A stretch of 64,000 nucleotides of DNA from contig NZ_JAIFZS010000042.1 in assembly GCF_019710635.1 (NCBI RefSeq), forward strand, positions 1-64,000. Reading direction: 5' to 3'. A program made the translations under genes and the position numbers. The notes beneath the pieces are model-generated. The model was not told where the DNA came from. It searched no databases and saw only the letters and a list, made by a program, of their open reading frames with translations. Of this stretch, positions 48,343 to 61,442 are shown piece after piece. Position 1 is the stretch's first letter; each line of letters starts with the position of its first letter. Source of the stretch: Mycolicibacterium xanthum. Lineage in GTDB: Bacteria; Actinomycetota; Actinomycetes; Mycobacteriales; Mycobacteriaceae.

Positions 48343-49277
48343 TCATCGGGCCCGCTCTCCCCCGGCCCGGTGGGCCAGCTCCCGGCTGGCATCGAGGTAG
48401 CTCATCGCTCCACGCGATCCCGGATCGTAATCGATGATCGTCATCCCGTACCCGGGTGCTTCCGACACCTTCACACTGCGCGGGATCACGGTCTGTAGGA
48501 CCTTCGTGCCGAAGTGCGCCCGCACATCCACCGCCACCTGGTCGGCCAACTTGGTCCGGCCGTCGTACATCGTCAGGACGACGGTCGTGACGTCCAGCAC
48601 GGGGTTGAGGTGCGCCTTGACCATCTCGATGTTCCGCAGCAGCTGCCCCACCCCCTCGAGGGCGTAGTACTCACACTGGATCGGGATCAGCACCTCGGGC
48701 GCCGCCACCAGCGCATTGATGGTCAGCAGGCCCAGCGATGGCGGGCAGTCGATGAACACGAAGTCGAAGTCGTAGTTCTTCAGACCGGCCAGCGCGGTGC
48801 GCAACCGGCCCTCGCGGGCGACCATGCTGACCAATTCGATCTCCGCTCCGGCGAGATCGATCGTGGCCGGCACGCAGAACAGCCGCTCGCTGTGCGGACT
48901 TCGCTGCACCGCCTCTTCGAGGGGGATGTCGCCGAGCAGCACCTCATACGACGACGGGGTGCCCGGCCGATGCTCGATGCCCAGCGCGGTACTCGCGTTC
49001 CCCTGTGGGTCCAGATCGATGACGAGCACCCGCAGCCCCTGCAGCGCCAGCGCCGCGGCGATGTTGACCGCGGTCGTCGTCTTGCCGACGCCGCCCTTCT
49101 GGTTCGCCACGGTGAACACCCGCTGCCGACCCGGTCTTGGCAACTGACCCTGCGCACCGTGCATCAGCCGAACCGCGCGCTCCGCCTCCGCCCCGATCGG
49201 CGTATCCACGTTCTGTGTGCCCCAGGTTTCACGTGAAACATCGGGCGGGGTCGCCTCCGACTCTCCCGGAACCGACA

Positions 49278-49278
<1 letters not shown>
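48343..49278 (-). CDS. parA: chromosome partitioning ATPase ParA
   Basis: A 311-residue ParA/Soj ATPase from ATG 49278. Walker A with deviant Lys reads [21 protein letters not shown]; the Walker B region is [20 protein letters not shown]; the DPQGN and [13 protein letters not shown] motifs are there. The N-terminal 50 residues are variable and their codons hold a perfect parS site (DVSRET, 49226-49239). The rsmG stop overlaps the start (TGATG), so both are coupled. ParA forms gradients on the nucleoid and pulls the ParB-parS complex. Confidence 0.95.
49226..49239. promoter_or_regulatory. parS site in parA
   Basis: GTTTCACGTGAAAC, a perfect 14-base palindrome matching the universal parS consensus, lies inside parA codons 14-18 (VSRET). 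ParB nucleates here. Confidence 0.95.
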
Positions 49279-50012
<734 letters not shown>

Positions 50013-50034
50013 CTACATCGGTGTAACTATGCGC

Positions 50035-50568
50035 TCAGTCGGCGATGATGACGACGCGACGCGACGGCTCGACGCCCTCGCTCTCGCTGTGCACGCCGCT
50101 GACGGCGGCGACCGCATCGTGCACGATCTTGCGTTCGAACGGTGTCATCGGAGACAGCTCTTCGCGCTCCCCCGTCTCGAGCACCCGCTGGGCCACCTTG
50201 TCTCCGAGTGCGGCCAGCTCGTCGCGGCGGCGCCGCCGCCACTGCGCGATGTCGAGCATCAGCCGGCTACGCTCGCCCGTCCGCTGATGCACCGCCAGAC
50301 GCGTCAGCTCCTGCAGTGCGTCGAGCACCTCGCCCTTGCGGCCGACCAGCTTGATCAGGTCCCCGCCGCCGTCGATGCTGACGACCGCGCGGTCGCCCTC
50401 CACGTCGAGGTCGATATCCCCGTCGAAGTCGAGGAGATCGAGAAGCTCCTCGAGATAATCTCCGGCGATCTCGCCCTCAGCCACCAGCTTGTCCTCGACC
50501 GCGTCTTGCGGTCCCGCCGCGACGTCGACCTGCTCCTCGGCGGCGGTCGCGGTATCCGAGTTCGTCAT
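50035..50568 (-). CDS. jag: Jag/KhpB R3H-domain RNA-binding protein
   Basis: A 177-residue protein with an acidic N-terminal region, a KH-like domain (DGGGDLIKLVGRKGEVLDALQELTRL, GRKG loop present) and a C-terminal R3H domain (PMTPFERKIVHDAV with R-x3-H). It is the partner of KhpA in RNA binding and is tied to cell elongation in Gram-positives. It follows yidC by 35 bases in the conserved rpmH-rnpA-yidD-yidC-jag-rsmG order. Confidence 0.92.
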   Translation of the reverse strand: MTNSDTATAAEEQVDVAAGPQDAVEDKLVAEGEIAGDYLEELLDLLDFDGDIDLDVEGDRAVVSIDGGGDLIKLVGRKGEVLDALQELTRLAVHQRTGERSRLMLDIAQWRRRRRDELAALGDKVAQRVLETGEREELSPMTPFERKIVHDAVAAVSGVHSESEGVEPSRRVVIIAD

Positions 50569-50603
50569 GCCTACCTCTTTTCTCGTTGGGGCTCGCCCGT
50601 GGT

Positions 50604-51722
50604 TCAGCGTTTGCGCTTCTTCGGGCGGGCGCCGGGTTTGGGGGTGCGGTTCACCGCACCGTTGCGCGATGCAGGTTTGGCGGAGTCGTGGCTTGCCGGC
50701 TGCTGTTCGGACCCGTCATCGGCCACCTCGGTCCCGTCGGTGGGCTCGGTCGGCTCCTTGGCATTGACTTCCTTGGCATTGACCGAGCCGCTTCCATCGG
50801 ACCCGTCCTTCTTCCTGCGGGTCGGCTTGGCACCAGGTGCCGGCGCGTTGGCGGCCCGGCGCTCGATCGCCTCGAGCTTCTTCTGTTCTTCTTCTTTCTC
50901 GATCTTGTTGAACACGTAGTGCTGCTGACCGAACGTCCAGATGTTGTTGGAGAACCAGTAGAGGATGATCGCCAGCGGCAGGAACGGTCCGCCCACCACG
51001 ACGCCGAGCGGGAACACGTAGAGCGCCAGCTTGTTCATCATCGCGGTCTGAGGGTTGGCCGCGGCTTCCGGGCTCTGCCGCGCCACCGACGCGCGGCTGT
51101 TGAAGTAGGTGGCGATGCCCGCCATGATCATGATCGGCACGCCCACGATGATCACCGCCGCGCGGTTGAACTCGGTGAACGCGTCCAACCCGGTCTGCTG
51201 GATCATCGTCGCGCCCAACGGGGCGCCGAACAGGTTCGCATCCAGGAAGTGCCCGACATCGGTCGCGCTGAACACGTAGTTGCCGACCGCCCGGTTCTGT
51301 TCGACCGTCAGATGAACCTGACCGAAACCACCCACAGTCCGGTTGAACGAGCGCAACACGTGGAACAGGCCCAGGAACACCGGGATCTGCGCCAACATCG
51401 GAAGACATCCGAGCACCGGGTTGAAGCCGTGCTCGCGCTGCAGCTTCTGCATCTCCAGCGCCATCCGCTGACGGTCCTTGCCGTACTTCTTCTGCAGCGC
51501 CTTGATCTGCGGCTGCAACTCCTGCATCTGGCGCGTCGTGCGGATCTGACGCACGAACGGCTTGTACAGGATCGCGCGCAGCGTGAACACCAGGAACATC
51601 ACCGACAGCGCCCAGGCGAAGAAGTTCGTCGGCCCCAAGACGAAGGCGAACGCCTTGTACCAGACCCACATGATCGCCGACACCGGGTAATAGATGATGT
51701 CGAGGCTGAACCAATTAAACAC
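50604..51722 (-). CDS. yidC: membrane protein insertase YidC
   Basis: A 372-residue YidC from GTG 51722 ([24 protein letters not shown]). Five membrane segments are visible, with the cytoplasmic loop [39 protein letters not shown] between the first two and [18 protein letters not shown] later. The C-terminal tail is long and basic (ARPKKRKR) and may touch the ribosome. It inserts small membrane proteins with or without SecYEG. It overlaps yidD by 8 bases; the longer frame to 51911 runs antisense to nothing useful and lies within yidD. Confidence 0.95.
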   Translation of the reverse strand: MFNWFSLDIIYYPVSAIMWVWYKAFAFVLGPTNFFAWALSVMFLVFTLRAILYKPFVRQIRTTRQMQELQPQIKALQKKYGKDRQRMALEMQKLQREHGFNPVLGCLPMLAQIPVFLGLFHVLRSFNRTVGGFGQVHLTVEQNRAVGNYVFSATDVGHFLDANLFGAPLGATMIQQTGLDAFTEFNRAAVIIVGVPIMIMAGIATYFNSRASVARQSPEAAANPQTAMMNKLALYVFPLGVVVGGPFLPLAIILYWFSNNIWTFGQQHYVFNKIEKEEEQKKLEAIERRAANAPAPGAKPTRRKKDGSDGSGSVNAKEVNAKEPTEPTDGTEVADDGSEQQPASHDSAKPASRNGAVNRTPKPGARPKKRKR

Positions 51723-52053
51723 GCAGCTGACTCTTCCCTTGTTGCACCGGGCCATCCCGGCGTTCGGCGGACTCGCAGCCACACACGCCCGTTGTGTCAC
51801 TGTGACTGTCGCGGTCGGATACCCGATCCGGGATCGGGTCCCATCCTCCGCCATGCCATGGACCGCACTTGACCAGACGGACCAACGCGAGCCATCCACC
51901 GCGCAGCACACCGAATTCGGTCACCGCATCGACGGCGTACTGGCTACAGGTCGGGGTGAACCGGCACGTCGGCAGGCGTAGCGGGGAAACGGTGTGCCGG
52001 TAGATCTCTATGACCCAGACGACCGCGCGGGCTGTTCTCGACGGTGCCGTCAC
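51715..52053 (-). CDS. yidD: membrane protein insertion efficiency factor YidD
   Basis: A 112-residue YidD. The family core is complete: [34 protein letters not shown], then [24 protein letters not shown]. The C-terminal 35 residues are a variable tail. It supports YidC insertion. It overlaps rnpA by 4 bases and yidC by 8 bases, so three genes are tightly coupled. Confidence 0.94.
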   Translation of the reverse strand: MTAPSRTARAVVWVIEIYRHTVSPLRLPTCRFTPTCSQYAVDAVTEFGVLRGGWLALVRLVKCGPWHGGGWDPIPDRVSDRDSHSDTTGVCGCESAERRDGPVQQGKSQLRV

Positions 52054-52409
52054 GCGGATTCCCCGCTGCGCACACGGATGCGCTGGAGGGCTGTGCGCAG
52101 CTCCTGTTCGAGCCGCGGTGAGATCGCATGCCTGCTGCTGGGCAGCGCACGGATCACCATGCGTTCAGAGGGGTCCAGATCCCCGAGAAGTGCGCGGGCA
52201 GCATGCCGCAGTCGCCGCGACACCCGGTGGCGCTGGACGGCATTACCCACCGCTTTGGAAACGACAAGGCCGATCCTGGGTCCGGGTTCACCGGGCTCAT
52301 CAGAACGCAGCGCGTACACGACAAGGTCAGGCTGTGCAGCCCGCGTCCCCTGACTCACCGTGACACCGAACTCAGTCGACCGCGTCATCCGGTTTTGGGC
52401 CGGAAGCAC
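52050..52409 (-). CDS. rnpA: ribonuclease P protein component
   Basis: A 119-residue basic protein with the RnpA signature [30 protein letters not shown]. It joins the RNA subunit (not in this window) to mature tRNA 5' ends. It starts at ATG 52409 ([21 protein letters not shown]), 21 bases after the rpmH stop, the usual order. Confidence 0.95.
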   Translation of the reverse strand: MLPAQNRMTRSTEFGVTVSQGTRAAQPDLVVYALRSDEPGEPGPRIGLVVSKAVGNAVQRHRVSRRLRHAARALLGDLDPSERMVIRALPSSRHAISPRLEQELRTALQRIRVRSGESA

Positions 52410-52430
52410 TGCGTCAGACCTTGAGCCGGG

Positions 52431-52574
52431 TCACGCAGTCAGCGACCGACGACCCTTGCGGCGGCGCTCGGACACGATGGCCCGCCCCGCACGCGTGCGC
52501 ATACGCAGCCGGAACCCGTGCACCCGCGCCCGGCGACGGTTGTTGGGCTGGAAGGTCCGCTTGCCCTTGGCCAC
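52431..52574 (-). CDS. rpmH: 50S ribosomal protein L34
   Basis: A 47-residue L34 from GTG 52574: it begins [20 protein letters not shown] and ends [11 protein letters not shown] before TGA at 52433-52431. This short gene is the first of the minus-strand run rpmH-rnpA-yidD-yidC-jag-rsmG-parA-parB and diverges from dnaA. The sequence is near identical to other mycobacterial L34 proteins. Confidence 0.95.
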   Translation of the reverse strand: MAKGKRTFQPNNRRRARVHGFRLRMRTRAGRAIVSERRRKGRRSLTA

Positions 52575-53162
52575 GGCAGTCACTCCTTGTTGCGTGTGGC
52601 CCCCGCGCTTCCGCCCGCATGACCAGTCATGGCAGGCGTGACGCGACAGGCCGTTGGTAAGTTCGTTCGGTCTCGCTCACTTGCCGGCGCGGTCCCCGGG
52701 AGAACCCGGGTCGCAGCCGTATCGCCACGTACGAGCGACTGTTCGAGGGTACTGACGAGGATTCGCTGGGTCAAACCTGCGCCAGATCCCTCCGACCGCC
52801 TCTGCCGCGACGTCAGCCGCATCACACCGACCGCAATTGTCACGCACATCCGGAACCGACCGGACCCCGGTGAGCCCACCCTCACCGCAATGTTGCAGAA
52901 CTGTTGGCACCCGGAGAGAAAACTGTTAGCTTCTGGCAATGCCGATTCCACGCCGGAACGGCGCACGACAACAAAGCGAGGATGCCCACTTCGCCGCGAG
53001 TCCACCGAATGCACCATGGTGATGCGCTCCGGTCCGCGGTGTTCCCGCCCGTAGACAACAACTCAACGAGACGAGTGTCCTGTTTCCACAACTTGTGGAT
53101 AACTTTGTGGACAGTTCGTCCATTTGGTCGACCGGCTGCCGGCCACGAGGGGGTAAGTGTCA
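52575..53162. promoter_or_regulatory. rpmH-dnaA divergent intergenic region with DnaA boxes
   Basis: 588 bases without a gene. Close to dnaA are three DnaA boxes: GTTTCCACA at 53082-53090, TGTGGATAA at 53094-53102 (a perfect complement of TTATCCACA) and TGTGGACAG at 53106-53114. They are 12 bases apart, about one helical turn. They probably autoregulate dnaA. The rpmH promoter must lie in the left part; I could not define it. A GAGGGGG sequence at 53147-53153 serves the dnaA start. Confidence 0.8.
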
Positions 53163-54674
53163 TTGACGGCTGACCCCGATCCACCATTCGTCACCATCTG
53201 GAACAACGTTGTCACCGAACTCAACGGAGATGGCAACGCAATCGGCGGCGGGTCACTCACACCCCAGCAGCGCGCCTGGCTCAAACTCGTCCAGCCTCTG
53301 GTCCTCACCGAAGGCTTCGCATTGCTGTCGGTGCCGACACCGTTCGTCCAGAACGAGATCGAACGTCATCTGCGCGAGCCGATCGTCGCGGCGCTGAGCC
53401 GTGAGCTCGGTCAGCGCGTCGAACTCGGCGTGCGCATCGCCGACCCGGCCACGATCGACGGCCCCGACACCCACAACGGGTTTGCCCACACCGATGACGA
53501 CGATCCCACCGCGGACAGTGTCGACATCGACGGTGATGCCGATGACGTCGACGACGACCTGGCCGCTCGAGCCAGCGCCGAGGAGAGCTGGCCGTCGTAC
53601 TTCTCCAACCGCAACTCCACGCCCAGCTCCGACGACCCGACCGCGATCAACCTGAATCGCCGCTACACGTTCGACACCTTCGTCATCGGCGCGTCCAACC
53701 GCTTCGCGCACGCGGCGTCCCTGGCCATCGCCGAGGCGCCGGCCCGGGCCTACAACCCGCTGTTCATCTGGGGCGAGTCCGGACTCGGAAAGACCCACCT
53801 GCTGCACGCTGCCGGCAACTACGCCCAGCGGCTGTTTCCCGGCATGCGCGTCAAGTACGTCTCGACCGAGGAATTCACCAACGACTTCATCAATTCGCTA
53901 CGCGACGACCGCCGGGCCTCCTTCAAGCGCACGTACCGTGACATCGACGTGCTGCTCGTCGACGACATCCAGTTCATCGAGGGCAAAGACGGCATCCAGG
54001 AAGAGTTCTTCCACACCTTCAACACCCTGCACAACGCGAACAAGCAGATCGTCATCTCCTCCGACCGGCCGCCCAAGCAACTGGCCACGCTCGAAGACCG
54101 GCTCCGGACCCGGTTCGAGTGGGGACTGATCACCGACGTCCAGCCCCCGGAACTCGAGACCCGGATCGCGATCCTGCGCAAGAAAGCTCAAATGGATCGC
54201 CTGGACGTCCCGGGTGACGTGCTCGAGTTGATCGCCAGCCGCATCGAACGCAACATCCGCGAACTCGAGGGTGCCCTGATCCGGGTCACCGCGTTCGCAT
54301 CGTTGAACAAGACCCCGATCGACAAATCGCTGGCCGAGATCGTCTTGCGCGACCTGATCTCGGACGCCAGCACGATGCAGATCAGCACCGCCGCCATCAT
54401 GGCCGCCACCGCCGAGTACTTCGAGACCAGCGTCGACGAGCTGCGCGGTCCGGGAAAGACCCGCGCCCTGGCCCAATCCCGACAGATTGCGATGTATCTG
54501 TGCCGCGAGCTCACCGACCTCTCGCTGCCCAAGATCGGCCAGGCGTTCGGACGCGATCACACCACGGTGATGTACGCCGAGAAGAAGATCCGCGCCGAGA
54601 TGGCCGAGCGCCGCGAGGTCTTCGACCATGTCAAGGAACTCACCACCCGCATCCGGCAGCGCGCCAAGCGCTGA
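53163..54674 (+). CDS. dnaA: chromosomal replication initiator DnaA
   Basis: A 503-residue DnaA. Domain I ([14 protein letters not shown] onward), an acidic linker (domain II), the AAA+ domain with Walker [15 protein letters not shown] and Walker [13 protein letters not shown], and domain IV with [33 protein letters not shown], which reads DnaA boxes. A GTG at 53157 is open, but TTG 53163 is 9 bases from the ribosome-binding site GAGGGGG while GTG 53157 is only 3, and TTG is also the start used in M. tuberculosis. All key residues are present. Confidence 0.96.
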   Translation: MTADPDPPFVTIWNNVVTELNGDGNAIGGGSLTPQQRAWLKLVQPLVLTEGFALLSVPTPFVQNEIERHLREPIVAALSRELGQRVELGVRIADPATIDGPDTHNGFAHTDDDDPTADSVDIDGDADDVDDDLAARASAEESWPSYFSNRNSTPSSDDPTAINLNRRYTFDTFVIGASNRFAHAASLAIAEAPARAYNPLFIWGESGLGKTHLLHAAGNYAQRLFPGMRVKYVSTEEFTNDFINSLRDDRRASFKRTYRDIDVLLVDDIQFIEGKDGIQEEFFHTFNTLHNANKQIVISSDRPPKQLATLEDRLRTRFEWGLITDVQPPELETRIAILRKKAQMDRLDVPGDVLELIASRIERNIRELEGALIRVTAFASLNKTPIDKSLAEIVLRDLISDASTMQISTAAIMAATAEYFETSVDELRGPGKTRALAQSRQIAMYLCRELTDLSLPKIGQAFGRDHTTVMYAEKKIRAEMAERREVFDHVKELTTRIRQRAKR

Positions 54675-55224
54675 GCGCCCCCACACTCACCCAGACCACC
54701 CCGGTGGCGCTCCGTCGTGCCGTTCTTCGGCCCCTGCGGGCCAAAAAACTTTCGCACCGCCAATCCCATCGGCCACAGCGGCGGTTGTGTACACCGCTGT
54801 GCAGAACTTGAGATCAAATCACCGAACAACCTGGGTACCGATCCCCACCGCCACCGCCATCCCGAGCCGGTCCCAGGTTGTCGGCAGGAAATCCCCACGA
54901 TGCTCACAGCCACTCACACCCACTGGCCAGCGCGAAACCCTGGTTATCCCCAGGATCCACAGCACCTATTACTGATGCTCTTTTATCTCTCTAGAACTCT
55001 TCTCGAAGAAGCGCTCTGGGGAAACTCCGCTATCGGGTGTCCAACCGGCGCTCACGTGCCCCGATGTCAGCCCGGCCGATTGGCTTTCAAGTTGGAGCCG
55101 AAGGCTCTACGGTGGTTCATCGACAGCCGTTGCCGTCGTCGCACCGTGCCGGGAGGGCCGCGCGGGGTGACACCGGGAGAACCGCTGACTAACGCTTTGT
55201 CGGGGTGTGCATCGAAGGGACGCT
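54675..55224. other. origin of replication oriC (dnaA-dnaN intergenic region)
   Basis: The 550-base gap between dnaA and dnaN is where mycobacterial oriC lies. No gene is seen. DnaA-box-like sites are degenerate, as is usual in mycobacteria: TTATCCCCA at 54944-54952 and GATCCACAG at 54954-54962, with further partial matches (for example TGTGCAGAA near 54799). Next to them is the most AT-rich stretch of the region, about 54965-55010 (CTATTACTG, TTTTATCTC, CTAGAACTC), a candidate unwinding element. Confidence 0.85.
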
Positions 55225-56421
55225 ATGAACGTGGCGACAACGGCTGGTCTCTCGGATCTGAAATTTCGTCTCACCCGCGAAGACTTCGCCGACGCCGTCG
55301 CCTGGGTGGCCCGCAATCTGCCGTCCAGGCCGACCGTGCCGGTGCTCGCCGGTGTCCTGCTGACCGGAACCGATGAGGGTCTGACCGTTTCCGGCTTCGA
55401 CTACGAGGTATCTGCCGAGGTCCGGATTCCCGCTGAAATTGCTTCTCCCGGAAGCGTTTTGGTATCAGGACGGTTGTTGTCCGACATCGTGCGCGCGCTG
55501 CCCGCCAAGCCGGTGGATGTCAGCGTGGAGGGCACTCGGGTGTCACTGACCTGCGGCAGCGCGCGTTTCTCGCTGCCGACGATGGCCGTGGAGGACTATC
55601 CGACGCTGCCGGCGCTGCCCGACGAGACCGGTGTGATCTCGGCGGAGTTGTTCGCCGAGGCGATCGGTCAGGTGGCGGTGGCGGCGGGCCGCGACGACAC
55701 GTTGCCGATGTTGACCGGGATCCGGGTCGAGATTTTCGGTGAGAAAGTGGTTTTGGCCGCCACCGATCGTTTCCGGCTGGCCGTGCGCGAGCTGATCTGG
55801 GCCACCGATTCCGCCGGATTGGAAGCCGCGGTGCTTGTTCCCGCCAAGACCCTGGCCGAAGCAGCACGGGCCGGCGCCGACGGTGCCGAGGTGCATCTGT
55901 CGCTGGGGTCAGGCCCGAGCGTCGGTCGGGAGGGTCTGTTGGGCATCCGCAGCGACGGCAAGCGCAGCACGACGCGACTTCTCGACGCGGAGTTCCCGAA
56001 GTTCCGCCAGCTGCTCCCGACCGAACACACCGCGGTGGCCACGATGGGTGTTGCCGAACTGTCCGAGGCGATCAAGCGGGTGGCGCTGGTCGCCGATCGC
56101 GGTGCGCAGGTTCGGATGGAATTCGCCGATGACGTCCTGCGGTTGTCTGCGGGCGCCGACGACATGGGCCGGGCCGAGGAGGATCTCCCGGTCGAGTTCT
56201 CCGGGGATCCCCTGACCATCGCGTTCAATCCGACGTATCTGACCGACGGGTTGAGCTCGCTGCATGCCGACCGTGTCACGTTCGGTTTCACGACCCCCAG
56301 TCGGCCAGCGGTACTGCGACCGGCGGGTGAGGATGGTGGAGGTGCCGCCGGCAGTGGTCCGTTCCCGGCTGCGCAAACCGAGTACGTCTACCTGTTGATG
56401 CCGGTGCGCCTTCCGGGCTGA
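55225..56421 (+). CDS. dnaN: DNA polymerase III beta sliding clamp
   Basis: A 398-residue clamp from ATG 55225 (GAAGGGA just upstream); the frame opens at 55207 but the first Met has no ribosome-binding site. Three repeated clamp domains are visible, for example [49 protein letters not shown] and ending [12 protein letters not shown]. It encircles DNA and holds polymerase; partners such as DnaE1 and ImuB bind it. It is first of the dnaN-gnd-recF-dciA row. Confidence 0.97.
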   Translation: MNVATTAGLSDLKFRLTREDFADAVAWVARNLPSRPTVPVLAGVLLTGTDEGLTVSGFDYEVSAEVRIPAEIASPGSVLVSGRLLSDIVRALPAKPVDVSVEGTRVSLTCGSARFSLPTMAVEDYPTLPALPDETGVISAELFAEAIGQVAVAAGRDDTLPMLTGIRVEIFGEKVVLAATDRFRLAVRELIWATDSAGLEAAVLVPAKTLAEAARAGADGAEVHLSLGSGPSVGREGLLGIRSDGKRSTTRLLDAEFPKFRQLLPTEHTAVATMGVAELSEAIKRVALVADRGAQVRMEFADDVLRLSAGADDMGRAEEDLPVEFSGDPLTIAFNPTYLTDGLSSLHADRVTFGFTTPSRPAVLRPAGEDGGGAAGSGPFPAAQTEYVYLLMPVRLPG

Positions 56422-56454
56422 CCGGCCGCACCGACACGAGAAGGGGTGCTTGAC

Positions 56455-57348
56455 ATGCAACTGGGTCTGGTTGGCCTGGGAAAGATGGGTTTCAACATGC
56501 GCGCACGGTTGCGCGAGGGGGGCCACGATGTCGTGGGCTACGACCCGCGGCCGGAAGTGTCGGATGTCGCCTCCCTCGCGGAACTCGCCGAGCGGTTGGC
56601 GGCGCCGCGGGTGGTCTGGGTGATGGTGCCGTCCGGAACGGTGACCGAACAGACGATCTCGGCGGTGGCCGATGTTCTCGGTGAGGGCGACCTGGTGATC
56701 GACGGCGGTAACTCGCGCTATACCGAGGACGAGCCGCACGCGAAGCTGTTGGCGGAAAAGGGCGTCGCGTTCGTCGACGCCGGTGTCTCCGGCGGCGTGT
56801 GGGGTCTCACCGAGGGTTACGGCTTGATGGTCGGCGGTTCTGATGCCGACGTCGAGCGGGCGATGCCGATCTTCGACACGCTGCGACCGCCGGGACCGCG
56901 CGAGGACGGCTTCGTCCATGTCGGTCCGGTGGGTGCCGGTCACTTCGCCAAGATGGTGCACAACGGTGTCGAGTACGCGCTGATGACGGCCTATGCCGAG
57001 GGCTACGAGATGCTGGCCGCCGAGGATCTGGTGAAGAATCCGCAGGCTGTCTACCAGGCCTGGAGTAACGGCACCGTGGTGCGGTCCTGGCTTCAGCAGT
57101 TGCTGGCCAAGGCACTCAAGGAAGACCCCGAGCTCGCCGAGATCACCGGCTACACAGAGGATTCCGGTGAAGGACGGTGGACCGTCGAGGAGGCGATCCG
57201 GCTGCGGGTGCCGGTTCCGGGTATTGCGGCGTCGCTGTTCGCCCGGTTCCTGTCGCGCCAGCCCGACTCGCCGACGATGAAGGCGGTCGCGGCGCTGCGC
57301 AACCAGTTCGGTGGTCATGCGGTACAGCGAGTGAGCGAGTCGGGCTGA
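56455..57348 (+). CDS. gnd: 6-phosphogluconate dehydrogenase (short, GndA type)
   Basis: A 297-residue decarboxylating 6-phosphogluconate dehydrogenase. The cofactor loop is [16 protein letters not shown], the substrate segment VIDGGNSRY, then [19 protein letters not shown] and [16 protein letters not shown] with the catalytic Lys-Asn. It is the short family (about 300 residues), not the 470-residue enzyme, and makes ribulose 5-phosphate from 6-phosphogluconate. ATG 56455 is chosen over the in-frame 56446 start. Its presence between dnaN and recF matches M. smegmatis; M. tuberculosis lacks it here. Confidence 0.93.
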   Translation: MQLGLVGLGKMGFNMRARLREGGHDVVGYDPRPEVSDVASLAELAERLAAPRVVWVMVPSGTVTEQTISAVADVLGEGDLVIDGGNSRYTEDEPHAKLLAEKGVAFVDAGVSGGVWGLTEGYGLMVGGSDADVERAMPIFDTLRPPGPREDGFVHVGPVGAGHFAKMVHNGVEYALMTAYAEGYEMLAAEDLVKNPQAVYQAWSNGTVVRSWLQQLLAKALKEDPELAEITGYTEDSGEGRWTVEEAIRLRVPVPGIAASLFARFLSRQPDSPTMKAVAALRNQFGGHAVQRVSESG

Positions 57349-57361
57349 TCGAGAGACAACG

Positions 57362-58522
57362 GTGTACGTCCGCCACCTGGCGCTGACCGACTTCCGTTCA
57401 TGGCCGCGGGTCGAACTCGAGCTGGCGCCGGGGCGGACGGTGTTCGTCGGCCCAAACGGTTTCGGTAAGACGAATCTGGTTGAGGCCTTGTGGTACTCGG
57501 CGACATTGGGGTCACATCGGGTGGCCACCGACGCTCCGTTGATCCGGGCGGGTGCCGATCGCGCGGTGGTGTCGACGATCGTGGTGAACGACGGTCGTGA
57601 GCTCGCCGTCGATCTGGACATCAGCTCCGGGCGGGCTAACAAGGCCCGGCTCAACCGCTCCCCCGTCCGGTCGGCCCGCGAGATCCTCGGCGTACTGCGG
57701 GCGGTGCTGTTCGCGCCGGAGGATCTCGCCCTGGTTCGTGGAGATCCCGGCGAGCGCCGGCGCTACCTCGACGAACTGGCCACCACCCGTAGGCCGCGCA
57801 TCGCCGGCGTGCGCGCGGACTACGACAAGGTGGTCCGGCAACGAACCGCACTGCTGAAGACCGCCGCCGGCGCCCGATTCCGCGGCGATCGGGGTGCGCT
57901 GGAGACGCTGGACGTGTGGGACGGGCATCTGGCCGCGCACGGCGCGCAATTGGTCGCTGCCCGGGTGGATCTGGTGAACCAATTGGCACCCGAGGTGGAA
58001 AAGGCTTACCAGTTGCTCGCGCCAGGGTCACGGCCCGCGGGTATTCGATACCGCAGCGGTGTCGAGGCGGTGGAGGCCGAGGCGGCGGCTGGGGCGTGCG
58101 ATGCGGAGGTGTTCGAGGTGGCGTTGTTGGACGCATTGAGTCGCCGTCGCGACGCCGAGTTGGAACGCGGTGTGTGCCTGGTCGGTCCGCACCGCGACGA
58201 CGTCGAGTTGCGGCTGGGCGACCAGATCGCCAAAGGGTTTGCCAGCCACGGGGAATCGTGGTCGATGGCATTGGCGCTGCGGCTGGCGGCCTACGAATTG
58301 CTGCGGACCGAGGGAGATCCGGTGCTGCTGCTCGACGATGTCTTCGCCGAACTCGACAGCGCGCGGCGCCGGGCGTTGGCCCAGGTCGCGGATTCGGCCG
58401 AACAGGTGCTGGTGACCGCGGCGGTTGCCGAGGACATCCCGGCGGACTGGCATGACGCGCGACGCATCGACATCTGCATGCGTGATGGGGACGACGGCCG
58501 GATCTCCGAGGTGCAGCCGTGA
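57362..58522 (+). CDS. recF: DNA replication and repair protein RecF
   Basis: A 386-residue SMC-like ATPase: Walker [18 protein letters not shown], signature-like [20 protein letters not shown] and Walker [14 protein letters not shown]. It helps load RecA at gaps with RecO and RecR. Start GTG 57362 is 13 bases after the gnd stop. Its TGA overlaps the start of the next gene by GTGA. No missing motifs are seen. Confidence 0.96.
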   Translation: MYVRHLALTDFRSWPRVELELAPGRTVFVGPNGFGKTNLVEALWYSATLGSHRVATDAPLIRAGADRAVVSTIVVNDGRELAVDLDISSGRANKARLNRSPVRSAREILGVLRAVLFAPEDLALVRGDPGERRRYLDELATTRRPRIAGVRADYDKVVRQRTALLKTAAGARFRGDRGALETLDVWDGHLAAHGAQLVAARVDLVNQLAPEVEKAYQLLAPGSRPAGIRYRSGVEAVEAEAAAGACDAEVFEVALLDALSRRRDAELERGVCLVGPHRDDVELRLGDQIAKGFASHGESWSMALALRLAAYELLRTEGDPVLLLDDVFAELDSARRRALAQVADSAEQVLVTAAVAEDIPADWHDARRIDICMRDGDDGRISEVQP

Positions 58523-59097
58523 CGCACGACGATGACGACGCTGAGGACCGCGGCGGCGCGGCCGAGCCCCCGGCACACCTGGCCGGGTTGACCGGCATGG
58601 ATCTGGTCCGGCGCACCCTGGAGGAAGCCCGTGGAGCGGCCCGCTCGCAGGGTAAGAACGTGGGCCGGGGGCGGCGCGCACCGACGCCGCGCAGGGTCGC
58701 CGGGTCGAGCAGGCGACGTTGGTCGGGGCCCGGGCCGGACAGCCGCGACCCGCAACTACTCGGGGCGGCGACCAGCGACCTCGCCAGATCCCGCGGGTGG
58801 TCGGGGCGGGTCGCCGAGGGCGCGGTGTTCGGCCGCTGGCGGACCGTGGTCGGTGATCAGATCGCTGCGCACGCCTCGCCGACGTCCCTGAACGAAGGGG
58901 TGTTGACGGTGGCGGCGGAATCCACCGCGTGGGCCACCCAGCTGAGGATGGTGCAGGCGCAGTTGCTGGCCAAGATCGCCGCGGCCGTCGGCGACGGGGT
59001 CGTCACCTCGATCAAAATCACCGGCCCGGTCGGTCCGTCCTGGCGCAAGGGCCGTTACAACGTCCGGGGTCGGGGACCCCGGGACACCTACGGATGA
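58519..59097 (+). CDS. dciA: DUF721 protein, DciA-type helicase loader
   Basis: A 192-residue protein, Rv0004-like, from GTG 58519, overlapping recF by 4 bases. The N-terminal half is basic and disordered; the C-terminal DUF721 (KH-like) domain runs from [50 protein letters not shown]. DciA is the ancestral loader of DnaB in bacteria without DnaC; the mycobacterial protein interacts with DnaB. The DnaB gene with its intein is 50 kb away in this window. Confidence 0.92.
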   Translation: MTHDDDDAEDRGGAAEPPAHLAGLTGMDLVRRTLEEARGAARSQGKNVGRGRRAPTPRRVAGSSRRRWSGPGPDSRDPQLLGAATSDLARSRGWSGRVAEGAVFGRWRTVVGDQIAAHASPTSLNEGVLTVAAESTAWATQLRMVQAQLLAKIAAAVGDGVVTSIKITGPVGPSWRKGRYNVRGRGPRDTYG

Positions 59098-59235
59098 CCC
59101 TGCACGGCGGATAGCCTGAGAGCCGCCAGAAGATGCCGCAGCGGTTTCCAAGGCGTCAAGACCTATCTTCGTTCGAGAAATTCCGCGCACGGCGCGATTA
59201 GGTGTGCAGAAACGCCGCCGCAGGATCGGTCCTGA

Positions 59236-61344
<2,109 letters not shown>

Positions 61345-61442
61345 TCCGTCGAGCGTGAAGTCGTCGGCACGCTCGGCATCGGGTGTGACGACACCTTCAC
61401 GCTCGCAGGCACTCTCGAGCCGCAACCACGAGAAGGAACTCC

